Positions 1 to 8,155 of a stretch of 64,000 bases of DNA are shown here, one piece after another. The position numbers were made by a program, and so were the translations under genes. Within the stretch, counting starts at the first letter, position 1; each line of letters opens with the position of its first letter. Origin of the DNA: JAMZMI01 sp049115715. GTDB taxonomy: Bacteria; Bacteroidota; Bacteroidia; Cytophagales; Cyclobacteriaceae. The notes beneath the pieces were generated by a model, which worked only from the letters and a program-made list of their open reading frames with translations, did not search any database and was not told the origin of the DNA. The DNA is taken from contig JAGDZQ010000006.1 in assembly GCA_049115715.1 (NCBI GenBank), forward strand, positions 248,001 to 312,000. The letters are read 5' to 3'.

Positions 1-166
1 TCTCGATATCCAGGAAGATAACATCTGTCTCATTGGCTTTTAGCCAGTTGAGTGCATCCAGTCCGTTATCAAATACTTGATCGATTTCTATATCTTCAAT
101 CTTTTCGCAAAGCATCTCAAGCGACACTCTTGCCATTTGATCATCATCTACAATAATACAATTCAT
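1..166 (-). CDS. Response regulator, N-terminal part of receiver domain (runs off the left edge)
   Basis: Reading the minus strand from the ATG at 166 gives a protein starting MNCIIVDDDQMARVSLEML, then a stretch ending in VIFLDIE. This is the start of a CheY-like receiver: the acidic pair DDD follows the first strand and the phospho-acceptor Asp lies in the FLDIE motif. The beginning resembles LytTR-type regulators of Bacteroidota, but the output domain is outside the window. The start codon overlaps the stop codon of the hybrid kinase (ATGA, 163-166), so the two are probably translationally coupled and act in one signalling pathway. Confidence 0.85.
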   Translation of the reverse strand, partial: MNCIIVDDDQMARVSLEMLCEKIEDIEIDQVFDNGLDALNWLKANETDVIFLDIE

Positions 167-2658
167 CCTTTCAGGTATTTATTCATTCTCAAAAGCTCTT
201 CCTCCACCTTTCGTTTACCGATATCAAATTTATTCATAGTCAACGCAAAGGAAGCAATTATTTTTTCTACAACGGATTCATTATCATCAGCTGCTTCATA
301 TTCTTTCATAATTTCGGATAAGTCAGACAACCCTACCATAGAGAAATTGGGTTTTATTTTATGAGCCAACAGTCCAAACGCTTTCCATTTTTTTGCCTTC
401 ATTAAATCACGAAGTTTATCTATATCTGTATCAATCGTCTTTAGAAAAATCTCAAACATCACTTGAGCACGATCGAGATCATTGGCATAGAATTCCTCCA
501 GATAGGTAACATTCAAGTCATCAGAAAAAACGAAGGTATCGTCTCCGCCCGTTTCGACCATGTTTACCAAATCAAAGTGAGTGAGCACTTTGGCCAGTTG
601 ATCCGGAGTGAAAGGCTTAGTAAGATGATAATTCATCCCCACCTCCAAAGCTTTTTCACGCTCATCCACAAGTGCTGATGCTGTTAATGCCACGATCGGG
701 ATACTTGCATTTTCATTTTGATGATTTGAGCGAATTCTAATTGTACTTTCATACCCATCCATTATAGGCATCCTGATATCCATCAAGACAATATCATATT
801 TGTTGGCTTCAATCAGATCCAGTCCCTCCTGGCCATTATTGGCTATGTCATAGCTCAAATCCCAATTTTTCAAGATTCCGGACAGGTATTGTTGGTTAAT
901 TTGATTGTCTTCTACGATCAAAATGTGAGCTGACTTTGATTTCACTTTATAGTGTTGGACACCAGCCCCATGTCCCTTCCCTATTTTCAATTGAAGTGTA
1001 AATTGAAAAGTAGATCCGTGACCAACCTCACTTTCTACATCCACCACACCCTGGTATTTTCCCACCAATTGTTTCACTATTGCAAGACCCAACCCCGTGC
1101 CTCCATACTTTAGTTTAGTTTCCGAGTCCCCCTGATTAAATGACTCGAAAATGTCTTTCATTTTTTCTGGAGGAATCCCAACGCCTGTGTCCTTAACTGC
1201 AAACACCAATAGTGCTTCATCATCACTTCGCTCTAGTACAACACCTGTAATAGTAATGGATCCTTTTTCAGTGAATTTGAGTGCATTGTTAACCAGATTG
1301 AGAAAAATCTGATTGAGGACAGTTGGATCTGCTACGACCTTAAAATCAATGGCTTCATCCAGCTTCAGTACTATGTCTATATCCTTATCATCTCCTCTGA
1401 AGTTGGCAATCTCAATCAAAGCAGACAAGGTGTCCGAAATGTCAATCTCCTTTTCAACCAATTCAAACTCTCCTGACTCGATCTTAGATATATCGAGGAT
1501 ACCTGAGATCAATCCCAGCAGTATATCTGATGAAAACTTGATGTTGTTGAGATAATCGAGTTGAGGTTTCGATAATCGAGTGTCATATAGAAGATTAGTC
1601 ATCCCAATTATAGCATTAATCGGATTTCTAATTTCATGGCTCATGTTTGCGAGAAACTGCTTCTCAGCCTCACGAGCATTTTCAGCTTGGTTTTTAGCCT
1701 CTTTTAGTTGTTGCTCAAGCTCTTTGCGTTCCGATATATTATAATGTATCCCAACAGAGCCAATTACATTTCCGTCCTCATCGTAAAAAGGTGCTCCACT
1801 TATCAGCACCCAAATTACATCACCATTTTTCTTGATCATTCGGGTTTCATAGACGCTCTGCTGGCCTTCCTCACGTTTCTTATCTTCCTCCTTCATTCTC
1901 TCATGAAAATCAACAGGAAGGAAGGTATCTACAGCATTTTTGCCAAGTAATTCCGCTTCTTGATACCCTGTCATTTCACAGAAAGAATCATAGGCTCGTA
2001 AGATTCTATGATCTTCGTCTACCTCCAGGAGCCCAAGCTCCATGTTTTCAATGATCCCTCTGTACTTCTCCTCAGAATAGGCTATTTTCTTCTGTGTGAG
2101 TCGCTCATCAGTCACATCCCGAACTTGCCACAAGTGACCAACAAAATCACCTTCGGATCTAATTGGGATAAAATCGCAATCAACAATTTTATTGTTGATC
2201 ATCTCCAGCTCATAGTTTAAGACCTTATCATTTGTGTCTATGCATTGATCAACAATACTGATAAATTTTTCTGGTTCCTTAAAAAGACCTTTAACCATCT
2301 TAGCCGAATCTCGCTGATCTGTCCCTATAAGCTCTGACTCGGATAACTTAATATGGAAGACCTCTCTAAACTTCTGATTGACCAATAAAATCTTGCCATG
2401 TTCATCATTAAGCAAGACACCTGAGTGGAGATTATTGATTAGCGTCATCAACGTTTCGGTGCGTCTTGAGATGTTTTTCTCCAGAGATTTATTTAGAACC
2501 TCTAATGAAGTATATGCATCAAAAAGCTCAAGAGACTTAGACTCAAGAAGTTGTTCAGCTTCTACCCTGGCCTTCTTTTCTCTGTCTAAGCGGCGCTCCA
2601 GAAGTGCTATTTTTTCTTCAAGCTGTTTTTGTGATTGTGAACCGGACTTTTGTTCCAT
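163..2658 (-). CDS. Hybrid sensor histidine kinase with two PAS domains, receiver and Hpt domain
   Basis: The 831-residue protein has no clear membrane segment and is probably cytoplasmic. In order it has a coiled coil (about 8-68), a first PAS-like domain (about 70-185), a second PAS domain with PAC motif (about 195-310), a HisKA domain with the phospho-acceptor His341 (FLANMSHEIRNPINAI), an HATPase with N box (NLVNNALKFTE) and G box (DTGVGIP), a receiver with the DIRMP Asp, and a C-terminal Hpt domain whose His lies in LLAHKIKPNF. This is a complete phosphorelay. Its ATG lies inside the end of the H-NOX gene (41 bp overlap), so H-NOX is the likely input protein that controls kinase activity. 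Output is expected through the overlapping response regulator at the left edge, or possibly the NarL-type regulator across the divergent promoter. Confidence 0.93.
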   Translation of the reverse strand: MEQKSGSQSQKQLEEKIALLERRLDREKKARVEAEQLLESKSLELFDAYTSLEVLNKSLEKNISRRTETLMTLINNLHSGVLLNDEHGKILLVNQKFREVFHIKLSESELIGTDQRDSAKMVKGLFKEPEKFISIVDQCIDTNDKVLNYELEMINNKIVDCDFIPIRSEGDFVGHLWQVRDVTDERLTQKKIAYSEEKYRGIIENMELGLLEVDEDHRILRAYDSFCEMTGYQEAELLGKNAVDTFLPVDFHERMKEEDKKREEGQQSVYETRMIKKNGDVIWVLISGAPFYDEDGNVIGSVGIHYNISERKELEQQLKEAKNQAENAREAEKQFLANMSHEIRNPINAIIGMTNLLYDTRLSKPQLDYLNNIKFSSDILLGLISGILDISKIESGEFELVEKEIDISDTLSALIEIANFRGDDKDIDIVLKLDEAIDFKVVADPTVLNQIFLNLVNNALKFTEKGSITITGVVLERSDDEALLVFAVKDTGVGIPPEKMKDIFESFNQGDSETKLKYGGTGLGLAIVKQLVGKYQGVVDVESEVGHGSTFQFTLQLKIGKGHGAGVQHYKVKSKSAHILIVEDNQINQQYLSGILKNWDLSYDIANNGQEGLDLIEANKYDIVLMDIRMPIMDGYESTIRIRSNHQNENASIPIVALTASALVDEREKALEVGMNYHLTKPFTPDQLAKVLTHFDLVNMVETGGDDTFVFSDDLNVTYLEEFYANDLDRAQVMFEIFLKTIDTDIDKLRDLMKAKKWKAFGLLAHKIKPNFSMVGLSDLSEIMKEYEAADDNESVVEKIIASFALTMNKFDIGKRKVEEELLRMNKYLKG

Positions 2659-3157
2659 CTTCTTGAAGATTTTCTTTTAGTATCTCTGCTTGCTCATTGA
2701 AGTCTTCGAAGCAGCCCTCAATCAATCCCTCGGCAAAATCCGCCATAGATCGTGAAGAAGAATAAATCATTTCCATTTTATTTCCTGAAACCGACACATC
2801 AAACCGGGGCAATTCAGCATCAGGATATAGTTTTAAGACCTGTGGGTGAATTTTATCTTCGATTGTAGACAAGAAGTCGAAGGAAGAAATCTTCCCTTCA
2901 AAAAATACCGGGTACCCTTTCTTGAAAACCTGAAATAAAAACTTACCGAATCCCTTGAGCAATTCAGGAGCTGCTTTACCAGACAACCTGCTGGAATGCA
3001 TCACTATTTCCACCAGTTCACTATGATCATAGGAACCAACGGCAGTATAAGTGCCCCCTGACGGCAAATCTGCTTCCAGAAGAATCTTATCAACAATTTC
3101 ATATCCAAAATTCGACTCTAAGAACTCCATATATTCGGTAAAAACAATTCCTCTCAT
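2618..3157 (-). CDS. H-NOX (heme nitric oxide/oxygen-binding) sensor protein
   Basis: The 179-residue length and sequence fit stand-alone bacterial H-NOX proteins. The start MRGIVFTEYMEFLESNFG is typical. His104, in IHPQVLKLYPDAELP, matches the proximal heme ligand, and Tyr132, Ser134 and Arg136 form the YxSxR motif that holds the heme propionates. In known systems H-NOX binds NO (or O2) and changes the activity of a partner histidine kinase or cyclase encoded next to it. Here the partner is the overlapping hybrid kinase. Whether it binds O2 cannot be settled by reading alone, since the distal-pocket tyrosine would have to be placed by alignment. The gene is transcribed away from the iron operon, sharing a 269-bp intergenic region with it. 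Confidence 0.93.
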   Translation of the reverse strand: MRGIVFTEYMEFLESNFGYEIVDKILLEADLPSGGTYTAVGSYDHSELVEIVMHSSRLSGKAAPELLKGFGKFLFQVFKKGYPVFFEGKISSFDFLSTIEDKIHPQVLKLYPDAELPRFDVSVSGNKMEMIYSSSRSMADFAEGLIEGCFEDFNEQAEILKENLQEDGTKVRFTITKTA

Positions 3158-3337
3158 ACAAAATGGTTTTGATTATCAATCTACACAATTACTTAAAACC
3201 CAACCGATACTTTTCTATGGGTTTTGGTTTTTACTCGTTAAATCATTCAGGAATGCCTTAAGTCTTCAGACTCACGAGAAAATATTAGAATTTGATTCCT
3301 TTAATTTGAACAGAAAGCATAAATACTCTGTTTAAGA

Positions 3338-3359
3338 GATAATGATTTAAATCATTATT
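3338..3359. promoter_or_regulatory. Fur-box-like palindrome upstream of the feo operon
   Basis: The sequence holds a perfect 20-bp inverted repeat at 3339-3358 with half-sites ATAATGATTT and AAATCATTAT. With the flanking G it reads GATAATGAT on the left and ATCATTATT on the right, very close to the classical Fur half-sites, though one base longer in the middle than the 19-bp consensus. A shorter dyad (AGAAT/ATTCT, 3361-3371) follows directly. It lies between the divergent H-NOX and response-regulator/feo genes, just before a weak promoter-like TAACTTCG (3384-3391). Repression by Fur or a DtxR-type regulator under iron-replete conditions is inferred. Confidence 0.6.
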
Positions 3360-3426
3360 AAGAATCATTCTAAATAAACTTATTAACTTCGCAACACGCG
3401 AATCGAATCACCCTTTTATTCGAATA

Positions 3427-4065
3427 ATGAAAAAAGTTTCTGTTCTCCTTTCTGACTTTCAATTTCTCACAAGAGAGGGATTGATTCATATGATTGAGCA
3501 GAATAATGATTTTGAACTAGTGGGTGTGAATGATGGTCCGGACGGACTACTGGAGAAAATTCTTGAGACACATCCTGATGTACTCCTCCTTGATTATCAG
3601 AGCCAGGATCCTGTTCTAATTACCTTGCTTAAGCAAATTATACAGTCTCAAGCCACCAATATCTTAATCATTACCAACGATAGCAATAAGTCTCATATTC
3701 AAAATTTATTGAAAATGGGTATCAAAGGAATTGTGACGAAGGGCTGTAGTAAATTAGAGATCATCAACGCCATACATTCGGTATCGAAAAGCAATCGTTT
3801 CTTTTGCAATAAAGTGCTTGATCTTGTGATGACGGTTGATAAAGATGAAGATCCAAATTGTCTACCCACTGAACTTTCTCCAAGAGAAACCGAGGTTTTG
3901 CAGTTAATTACCAAAGGAATGAAGACAAGTGCTATCGCAGATCATTTGCATGTTAGCATTCATACTATAAATTCGCATCGCAAAAACATCTTGAAAAAAC
4001 TAAACCTCAAATCCCCAGCAGAGCTTATTGTATTCGCTATGGAGTCTGGTTTGGTGAAATCATGA
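3427..4065 (+). CDS. NarL/LuxR-type response regulator
   Basis: The 212-residue protein has a receiver (about 1-120) and a LuxR-type helix-turn-helix (about 147-205). Phospho-acceptor Asp56 (LLLDYQ), Thr83 and Lys105 (TKG) are present. The usual acidic pair at the start is Ser9-Asp10, so Mg2+ binding may be weaker than normal. The C-terminal part LSPRETEVLQLITKGMKTSAIADHL carries the recognition-helix region followed by HTINSHRKNI. It lies only 15 bp upstream of feoA on the same strand and directly after the Fur-like palindrome, so it is probably the first gene of the feo operon. Its kinase is unknown; the hybrid kinase across the promoter is the nearest candidate. Confidence 0.88.
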   Translation: MKKVSVLLSDFQFLTREGLIHMIEQNNDFELVGVNDGPDGLLEKILETHPDVLLLDYQSQDPVLITLLKQIIQSQATNILIITNDSNKSHIQNLLKMGIKGIVTKGCSKLEIINAIHSVSKSNRFFCNKVLDLVMTVDKDEDPNCLPTELSPRETEVLQLITKGMKTSAIADHLHVSIHTINSHRKNILKKLNLKSPAELIVFAMESGLVKS

Positions 4066-4080
4066 TAAACACCTAGCGTA

Positions 4081-4296
4081 GTGACACTTGACCAACTTCC
4101 TTTAAATCGATCAGCAATCATTCATAGTATCCACAAGAGTAGCATCACACCTAAGTTGGTAGAGATGGGTTTATACCCAGGCAAACAGGTTTCAATGGTA
4201 TTCAAAGCACCCTTCGGTGATCCAATAGCAATAGACATTGACGGATATACGCTTTCACTGAGGAAAAGTGAAGCCTCACAAATTGAGATGGCATAA
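4081..4296 (+). CDS. feoA: FeoA, ferrous iron transport accessory protein
   Basis: The 71-residue protein has the size and pattern of FeoA, an SH3-like cytoplasmic partner of FeoB: LVEMGLYPGKQVSMVFKAPFGDPIAIDIDGYTLSLRKSEA with the central MGL.PG turn. Translation starts at a GTG (4081); no ATG is available in frame before the conserved core. The stop codon is directly followed by the feoB ATG, so the two are translationally coupled. Confidence 0.92.
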   Translation: MTLDQLPLNRSAIIHSIHKSSITPKLVEMGLYPGKQVSMVFKAPFGDPIAIDIDGYTLSLRKSEASQIEMA

Positions 4297-6258
4297 ATGA
4301 AAGTAGCACTCGTCGGAAATCCTAATTCAGGTAAAACATCTGTTTTCAATTCCCTTACAGGTTTAAATCAAAAAGTAGGTAACTATCCTGGCATCACTGT
4401 AGACAAGAAATACGGTCAGCTATCCGGCTCTGATGATGTCAAGATTCTGGATCTACCGGGAACGTACAGTGTCTATCCTAAATCGAGGGATGAAGAGGTG
4501 GTTTCGGAGGTCTTGTTTGATAAATCTCATTCGGATCATCCTGACCTCATTGTAGTCGTGGTGGATATCACCAATTTAGAAAGAAACCTCCTTCTATATT
4601 CTCAGATTCATGACATGGGGTTCCCTGTTGTCATCGCTCTCAATATGATGGATTTGGCCGATAAGAAAGGACTGGTTGTTGATCACGACAAGCTCAATGA
4701 ACTTTTTGGTGCGGTAGAAACGATTCCAATAAATGCAAGAAAAAAGGAAGATGTTAACCTAATAAAATCATCTATTCTTCGAATTAAAGATGAAGGCGTT
4801 CCCCTCCCATCAGAACCAATCTTGGTAGAAGAATTTCACAATGGCTCAGACAATAAACTAAAGGAAGATCAACAGGAGGCTTTCGCCGAAAAGAGATTTA
4901 AGAAGATTCATCAGATGCTTGCTTTTTGCCTAAAGAAAGGGAATCTGATTGAGAGTAAAACTCGAAAATTCGACAAGCTGCTTACTCATCCAATATTGGG
5001 ATATGCTTTCTTCTTAGGGCTTCTTTTTCTAATCTTTCAAGCTATTTACGCATGGTCAGAATGGCCAATGGATCTTATAGACGCTGTATTCCTTAATTTG
5101 AGTCAATGGGCTAAAAGCATGCTTCCAGAAGGCGTTTTAACGAATCTCATTGCTGAGGGACTCATTCCAGGGCTTGGTGGTGTCATTATATTTATTCCTC
5201 AAATCACATTACTCTTTTGCTTCATCTTTTTCATGGAAGAGAGCGGCTACATGGCTAGAGTCGTGTTTATCTTGGATCGACTGATGCGTCCCTTCGGATT
5301 AAATGGAAGAAGTGTAGTTCCGCTAATTTCAAGTGTTGCCTGCGCAATACCAGCTATCATGGCTACACGAACCATTGATAACTGGAAAGAAAGACTGATC
5401 ACGATCATGGTAACGCCATTGATGAGCTGCTCTGCCCGACTGCCCGTATACACCTTACTCATTGCGCTTGTAATTCCCGATCAGACCATTGGCATTTTCA
5501 ATCTGAAAGGAATCGTACTAATGGGGCTTTATCTTCTCGGATTAGTAGCCGCACTTGGAGCCGCGTTGATATTCAAGCTTATTATCAAGTCAAAGCAGAT
5601 GAGTTTTCTGGTAATGGAGCTGCCGAGCTATAAAATGCCTAGGTGGAACAACTTGATGTTCACTATCTACGAAAAAGTAAAAGTATTCACTTGGGAGGCT
5701 GGAAAAGTAATTGTGGCGATTTCTGTCATTCTGTGGGTTTTAGCCTCTTATGGCCCATCTGATAGAATAGAAAAAGCGATTAGTCAAATCCCCGTTCCTC
5801 AAGAGGAAACTCTCATGGAAGATTATGAAAGTCAAGTCGCTTCTGCTAGTCTGGCTAACTCATATATTGGCATATTGGGGCACGCAATCGAGCCGGCTAT
5901 TCGACCTCTTGGATACAATTGGCAAATAGGCATTGCGCTAATTACTTCTTTTGCAGCCAGAGAGGTGTTCGTCGGCTCTATGGCCACCATATATAGTGTA
6001 GGTGAGGATTTCGAAGAAGAGGCCACATTACTCGAAAGAATGGGCAATGAAAGGAACCCAATCACCAAAACAAAGGTTTATACGATGGCCTCAGGATTAT
6101 CGCTAATGATATTTTATGCTTTTGCAATGCAATGTATGAGTACACTAGCGATCGTATTTCGTGAGACCAAAAGTTGGAAATGGCCCACGATTCAATTGGT
6201 ATACATGTCGGTGCTGGCCTATTTCTCTGCATTATTAACTTATCAGTTACTTCAATAA
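4297..6258 (+). CDS. feoB: FeoB, ferrous iron uptake GTPase/permease
   Basis: The 653-residue protein starts with a cytoplasmic G domain: G1 GNPNSGKTS (residues 7-15), G2 around GNYPGITVDKK, G3 DLPG and G4 NMMD. A short cytoplasmic linker (about 160-225) leads into a membrane domain with two Gate repeats, including the conserved stretch SSVACAIPAIMATRTI with a Cys thought to line the Fe2+ path. It imports Fe2+ across the inner membrane. The length is at the short end for FeoB but all core motifs are present. It is adjacent to feoA and overlaps the next small gene by one base (TAATG). Confidence 0.96.
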   Translation: MKVALVGNPNSGKTSVFNSLTGLNQKVGNYPGITVDKKYGQLSGSDDVKILDLPGTYSVYPKSRDEEVVSEVLFDKSHSDHPDLIVVVVDITNLERNLLLYSQIHDMGFPVVIALNMMDLADKKGLVVDHDKLNELFGAVETIPINARKKEDVNLIKSSILRIKDEGVPLPSEPILVEEFHNGSDNKLKEDQQEAFAEKRFKKIHQMLAFCLKKGNLIESKTRKFDKLLTHPILGYAFFLGLLFLIFQAIYAWSEWPMDLIDAVFLNLSQWAKSMLPEGVLTNLIAEGLIPGLGGVIIFIPQITLLFCFIFFMEESGYMARVVFILDRLMRPFGLNGRSVVPLISSVACAIPAIMATRTIDNWKERLITIMVTPLMSCSARLPVYTLLIALVIPDQTIGIFNLKGIVLMGLYLLGLVAALGAALIFKLIIKSKQMSFLVMELPSYKMPRWNNLMFTIYEKVKVFTWEAGKVIVAISVILWVLASYGPSDRIEKAISQIPVPQEETLMEDYESQVASASLANSYIGILGHAIEPAIRPLGYNWQIGIALITSFAAREVFVGSMATIYSVGEDFEEEATLLERMGNERNPITKTKVYTMASGLSLMIFYAFAMQCMSTLAIVFRETKSWKWPTIQLVYMSVLAYFSALLTYQLLQ

Positions 6259-6401
6259 TGATTCAGGCGATCATAGTATTACTCGTTTTCCTTATTTCAG
6301 CATTCTTTATGACAAGGAAAGTCTATCGATCATTCTTTTCTAAGGAACACAATTGTGAGGGTTGTGCTGTATCTCAGCTAAGCAAAAAAAACACTCACTA
6401 G
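6258..6401 (+). CDS. FeoB-associated Cys-rich small membrane protein
   Basis: This 47-residue protein has one N-terminal membrane helix (about 3-18), then a basic stretch and a CxxC motif (Cys33, Cys36 in NCEGCAV). Its ATG overlaps the feoB stop codon by one base. Small single-helix proteins with a CxxC downstream of feoB are common in Bacteroidota and are thought to take the place of FeoC or help FeoB; the role is inferred from position and form. Confidence 0.82.
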   Translation: MIQAIIVLLVFLISAFFMTRKVYRSFFSKEHNCEGCAVSQLSKKNTH

Positions 6402-6432
6402 TAGTAGTGATTATTTTTACTACCTATGGCTA

Positions 6433-6464
6433 TTGAATCAAGGGCACTTCCGGAAGTACTTTTG
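6433..6464 (+). promoter_or_regulatory. Putative Bacteroidota-type promoter before the Lys/Cys-rich small gene
   Basis: TACTTTTG at 6457-6464 matches the Bacteroidota -7 element TAnnTTTG, with a TTG at 6433-6435, 21 bp upstream, in place of the -33 element. It would give the small Cys-rich gene and the following gene their own transcript independent of feoB. Confidence 0.35.
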
Positions 6465-6498
6465 TGTTATCTAGATCGATTCTAAATAGAGCAACTAA

Positions 6499-6651
6499 AT
6501 GTTTGATTTACACACTGAAGAAGAATTATCCTCCTGCACTCCTTTCAAATCTGAAGGGATGGTGAAGATGGATGAGTGTGTATTCAAGAAGTGCTGCAAG
6601 AAGTACAAGAAAAAGGAAAAGAAACGCTGTAAAAAGTGCCCAGACAGATGA
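6499..6651 (+). CDS. Lys/Cys-rich 50-residue protein of unknown function
   Basis: An ATG at 6499 opens a 50-codon frame (MFDLHTEEELSSCTPFKSEG...). The second half is dense in lysine and cysteine: Cys13, 27, 32, 33, 44 and 47, with Lys runs between, ending in KKCPDR. The spacing is suited to binding a metal or an Fe-S-type centre, but no known family is certain. The stop overlaps the ATG of the next gene (ATGA at 6648-6651), which supports real translation. Its place between feoB and ferritin suggests a role in iron handling (inference). Confidence 0.65.
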   Translation: MFDLHTEEELSSCTPFKSEGMVKMDECVFKKCCKKYKKKEKKRCKKCPDR

Positions 6652-7019
6652 TCGATCAGAAAACACAAGAAAAGATTCCCAATCTCGTTTTTAGCACTTC
6701 AAACACTTCGATTCATCAGTGTGATATTACTGAAAAGTTTGTTATCAACTTGTTTGAAGGACAAATCGCACTTAACCTGTGTGGATTAATAGCATTCAAA
6801 AAAAGGATCAATGAGATCGATTTGGCTGGAATGTTTGACAATAATCATTCAGGAATTGAGATTATTTCTCTTAGGCATACAGATAGACTTTTCGTATTTG
6901 ATATTCGGGAAATACTTGAATTGAGAGACCTGTTCTCAGGCTCTTTCGTAATGCTAGAGCTCAACAGCGTCATCCACAAAACGCTTGTTAGAAATAGAGC
7001 TTACTTAGAAAGATTATAA
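6648..7019 (+). CDS. Small conserved protein of unknown function in the iron block
   Basis: The ATG at 6648 is preferred over a GTG at 6636, since it overlaps the upstream stop in a coupled ATGA arrangement and gives a 123-residue protein. It has no signal peptide or membrane segment. A small-protein pattern is visible: HQCDITEKFVINLFEGQIALNLCGLIAFKKRI, then a helix-rich C-terminus. It may belong to a short Bacteroidota-specific family found near iron genes, but I cannot name it with confidence. Ferritin follows after about 150 bp. Confidence 0.75.
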   Translation: MIDQKTQEKIPNLVFSTSNTSIHQCDITEKFVINLFEGQIALNLCGLIAFKKRINEIDLAGMFDNNHSGIEIISLRHTDRLFVFDIREILELRDLFSGSFVMLELNSVIHKTLVRNRAYLERL

Positions 7020-7168
7020 ATATCGATTGAGAAGCCTATTCTATCTAACTTTTCCATTTCCTTTGTTGTATTACTTACTGATTCAAAAATAAAACCGAAA
7101 TACTCTGAACAATAAGTAATTGATCAAAGTGTAAAACATGCTGTGGTCATTATCCAAACTTGAAAAAC

Positions 7169-7702
7169 ATGAAAGATATATTAAGAAGGCATCAGATTCT
7201 AAAAGAAGAAATTGTAACGGTTCTTAACAAACAAATAAAAATGGAGGCGCAAGCTTCTGCTGCCTATTTGGCAATGGCGAATTGGTGTGACCTTGAAGGG
7301 TATGAGAATAGCTCAAACTACTTCTACACCCAATCAGATGAGGAAAGAAAGCACCAACTTAAGCTTTTCAAATACTTAACTGACATGGAAGCTCAAGCCA
7401 TCTCCCCATCTGTAGAAGAATCGCAGCATGACTTCTCCTCTCTCAGAAACATTTTCGAAACTGCTCTCGAAAACGAAATTGCTGTTACAGACTCGATCCA
7501 TGATATTGTTAGAGAATGCCGAAAGCAAGGAGACATAGCTACAGAAGAATTCATGAGATGGTTCGTACAGGAGCAAATAGAGGAGGAATTTGTAGCAAGA
7601 AGAATTCTGGAACTTTTTGATGTGCTAGGAGAAGATAAAATCGCCTTGGGCATGTTTGAAGAGCGTGTACTCACTGTAGAATATGATGGTGGGGCTGCTT
7701 AA
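7169..7702 (+). CDS. ftnA: Ferritin (non-heme iron storage)
   Basis: The 177-residue protein has the four-helix ferritin pattern. Ferroxidase-type residues are seen in KQIKMEAQASAAYLAMANWCD (first helix, Glu and Tyr), SDEERKHQLKLFKYL (ExxH in the second helix) and the later helices (ALENEIAVTDSIHDI; WFVQEQIEEEFVARRI). It oxidises Fe2+ and stores it as a mineral core in a 24-mer shell. The ATG at 7169 is preferred over a TTG nine bases upstream. It lies downstream of the Feo uptake genes, so uptake and storage are encoded together, and a terminator-like hairpin follows. Confidence 0.93.
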   Translation: MKDILRRHQILKEEIVTVLNKQIKMEAQASAAYLAMANWCDLEGYENSSNYFYTQSDEERKHQLKLFKYLTDMEAQAISPSVEESQHDFSSLRNIFETALENEIAVTDSIHDIVRECRKQGDIATEEFMRWFVQEQIEEEFVARRILELFDVLGEDKIALGMFEERVLTVEYDGGAA

Positions 7703-7726
7703 CTAAAGCTCCTTTAAAAATTAAGA

Positions 7727-7756
7727 AAGAGAACCAGAAAAGGCTCTCTTTTTTTG
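7727..7756 (+). terminator. Rho-independent terminator after ferritin
   Basis: AAGAGAACC (7727-7735) pairs with GGCTCTCTT (7742-7750) with one A-C mismatch around a six-base loop, followed by a run of T to 7755. It ends the iron block. Confidence 0.75.
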
Positions 7757-7927
7757 TTGGTAACGACACTGTCTCTAGCTAAAACCAACCACTATTCGTT
7801 AATTCTCACCAGCTAATAGTAGTTGCTGAAATTTCCCCACACATCGCGATTGACGTAGATAAAGTTTCTCTGCACTTTTACATTCTTTGAAGGTATCTAG
7901 GCATGAACTTTTTTCTCACGTTTACCA

Positions 7928-8098
7928 ATGAATAGCAAATCTGATTTCGACTCGTTTCTGATTTCTCTCAGCAATAAAATCGATTTAAACCCGAATAACA
8001 AAGCAGCCATCATCAGACAAGAGATAGAAAAAACGCCATGCCCTTATCTTAAAGAAAAATTAAGGATAACATCATCACACCATTTCAAGAAGGAATAG
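7928..8098 (+). CDS. Possible 56-residue hypothetical protein
   Basis: An ATG at 7928 opens a 56-codon frame (MNSKSDFDSFLISLSNKIDL...). The composition is hydrophilic and plausible for a small helical protein, with no membrane segment or motif I recognise. It sits in the 450-bp gap between ferritin and the phosphodiesterase. The rest of the gap (7757-7927) shows no feature beyond AT-rich sequence. Coding is uncertain without homologues. Confidence 0.4.
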   Translation: MNSKSDFDSFLISLSNKIDLNPNNKAAIIRQEIEKTPCPYLKEKLRITSSHHFKKE

Positions 8099-8155
8099 CA
8101 AAAAATATGAGCTAAAAGGTTTTCTATTCGAAGGATAGAGAATATCCTTGCCTCT

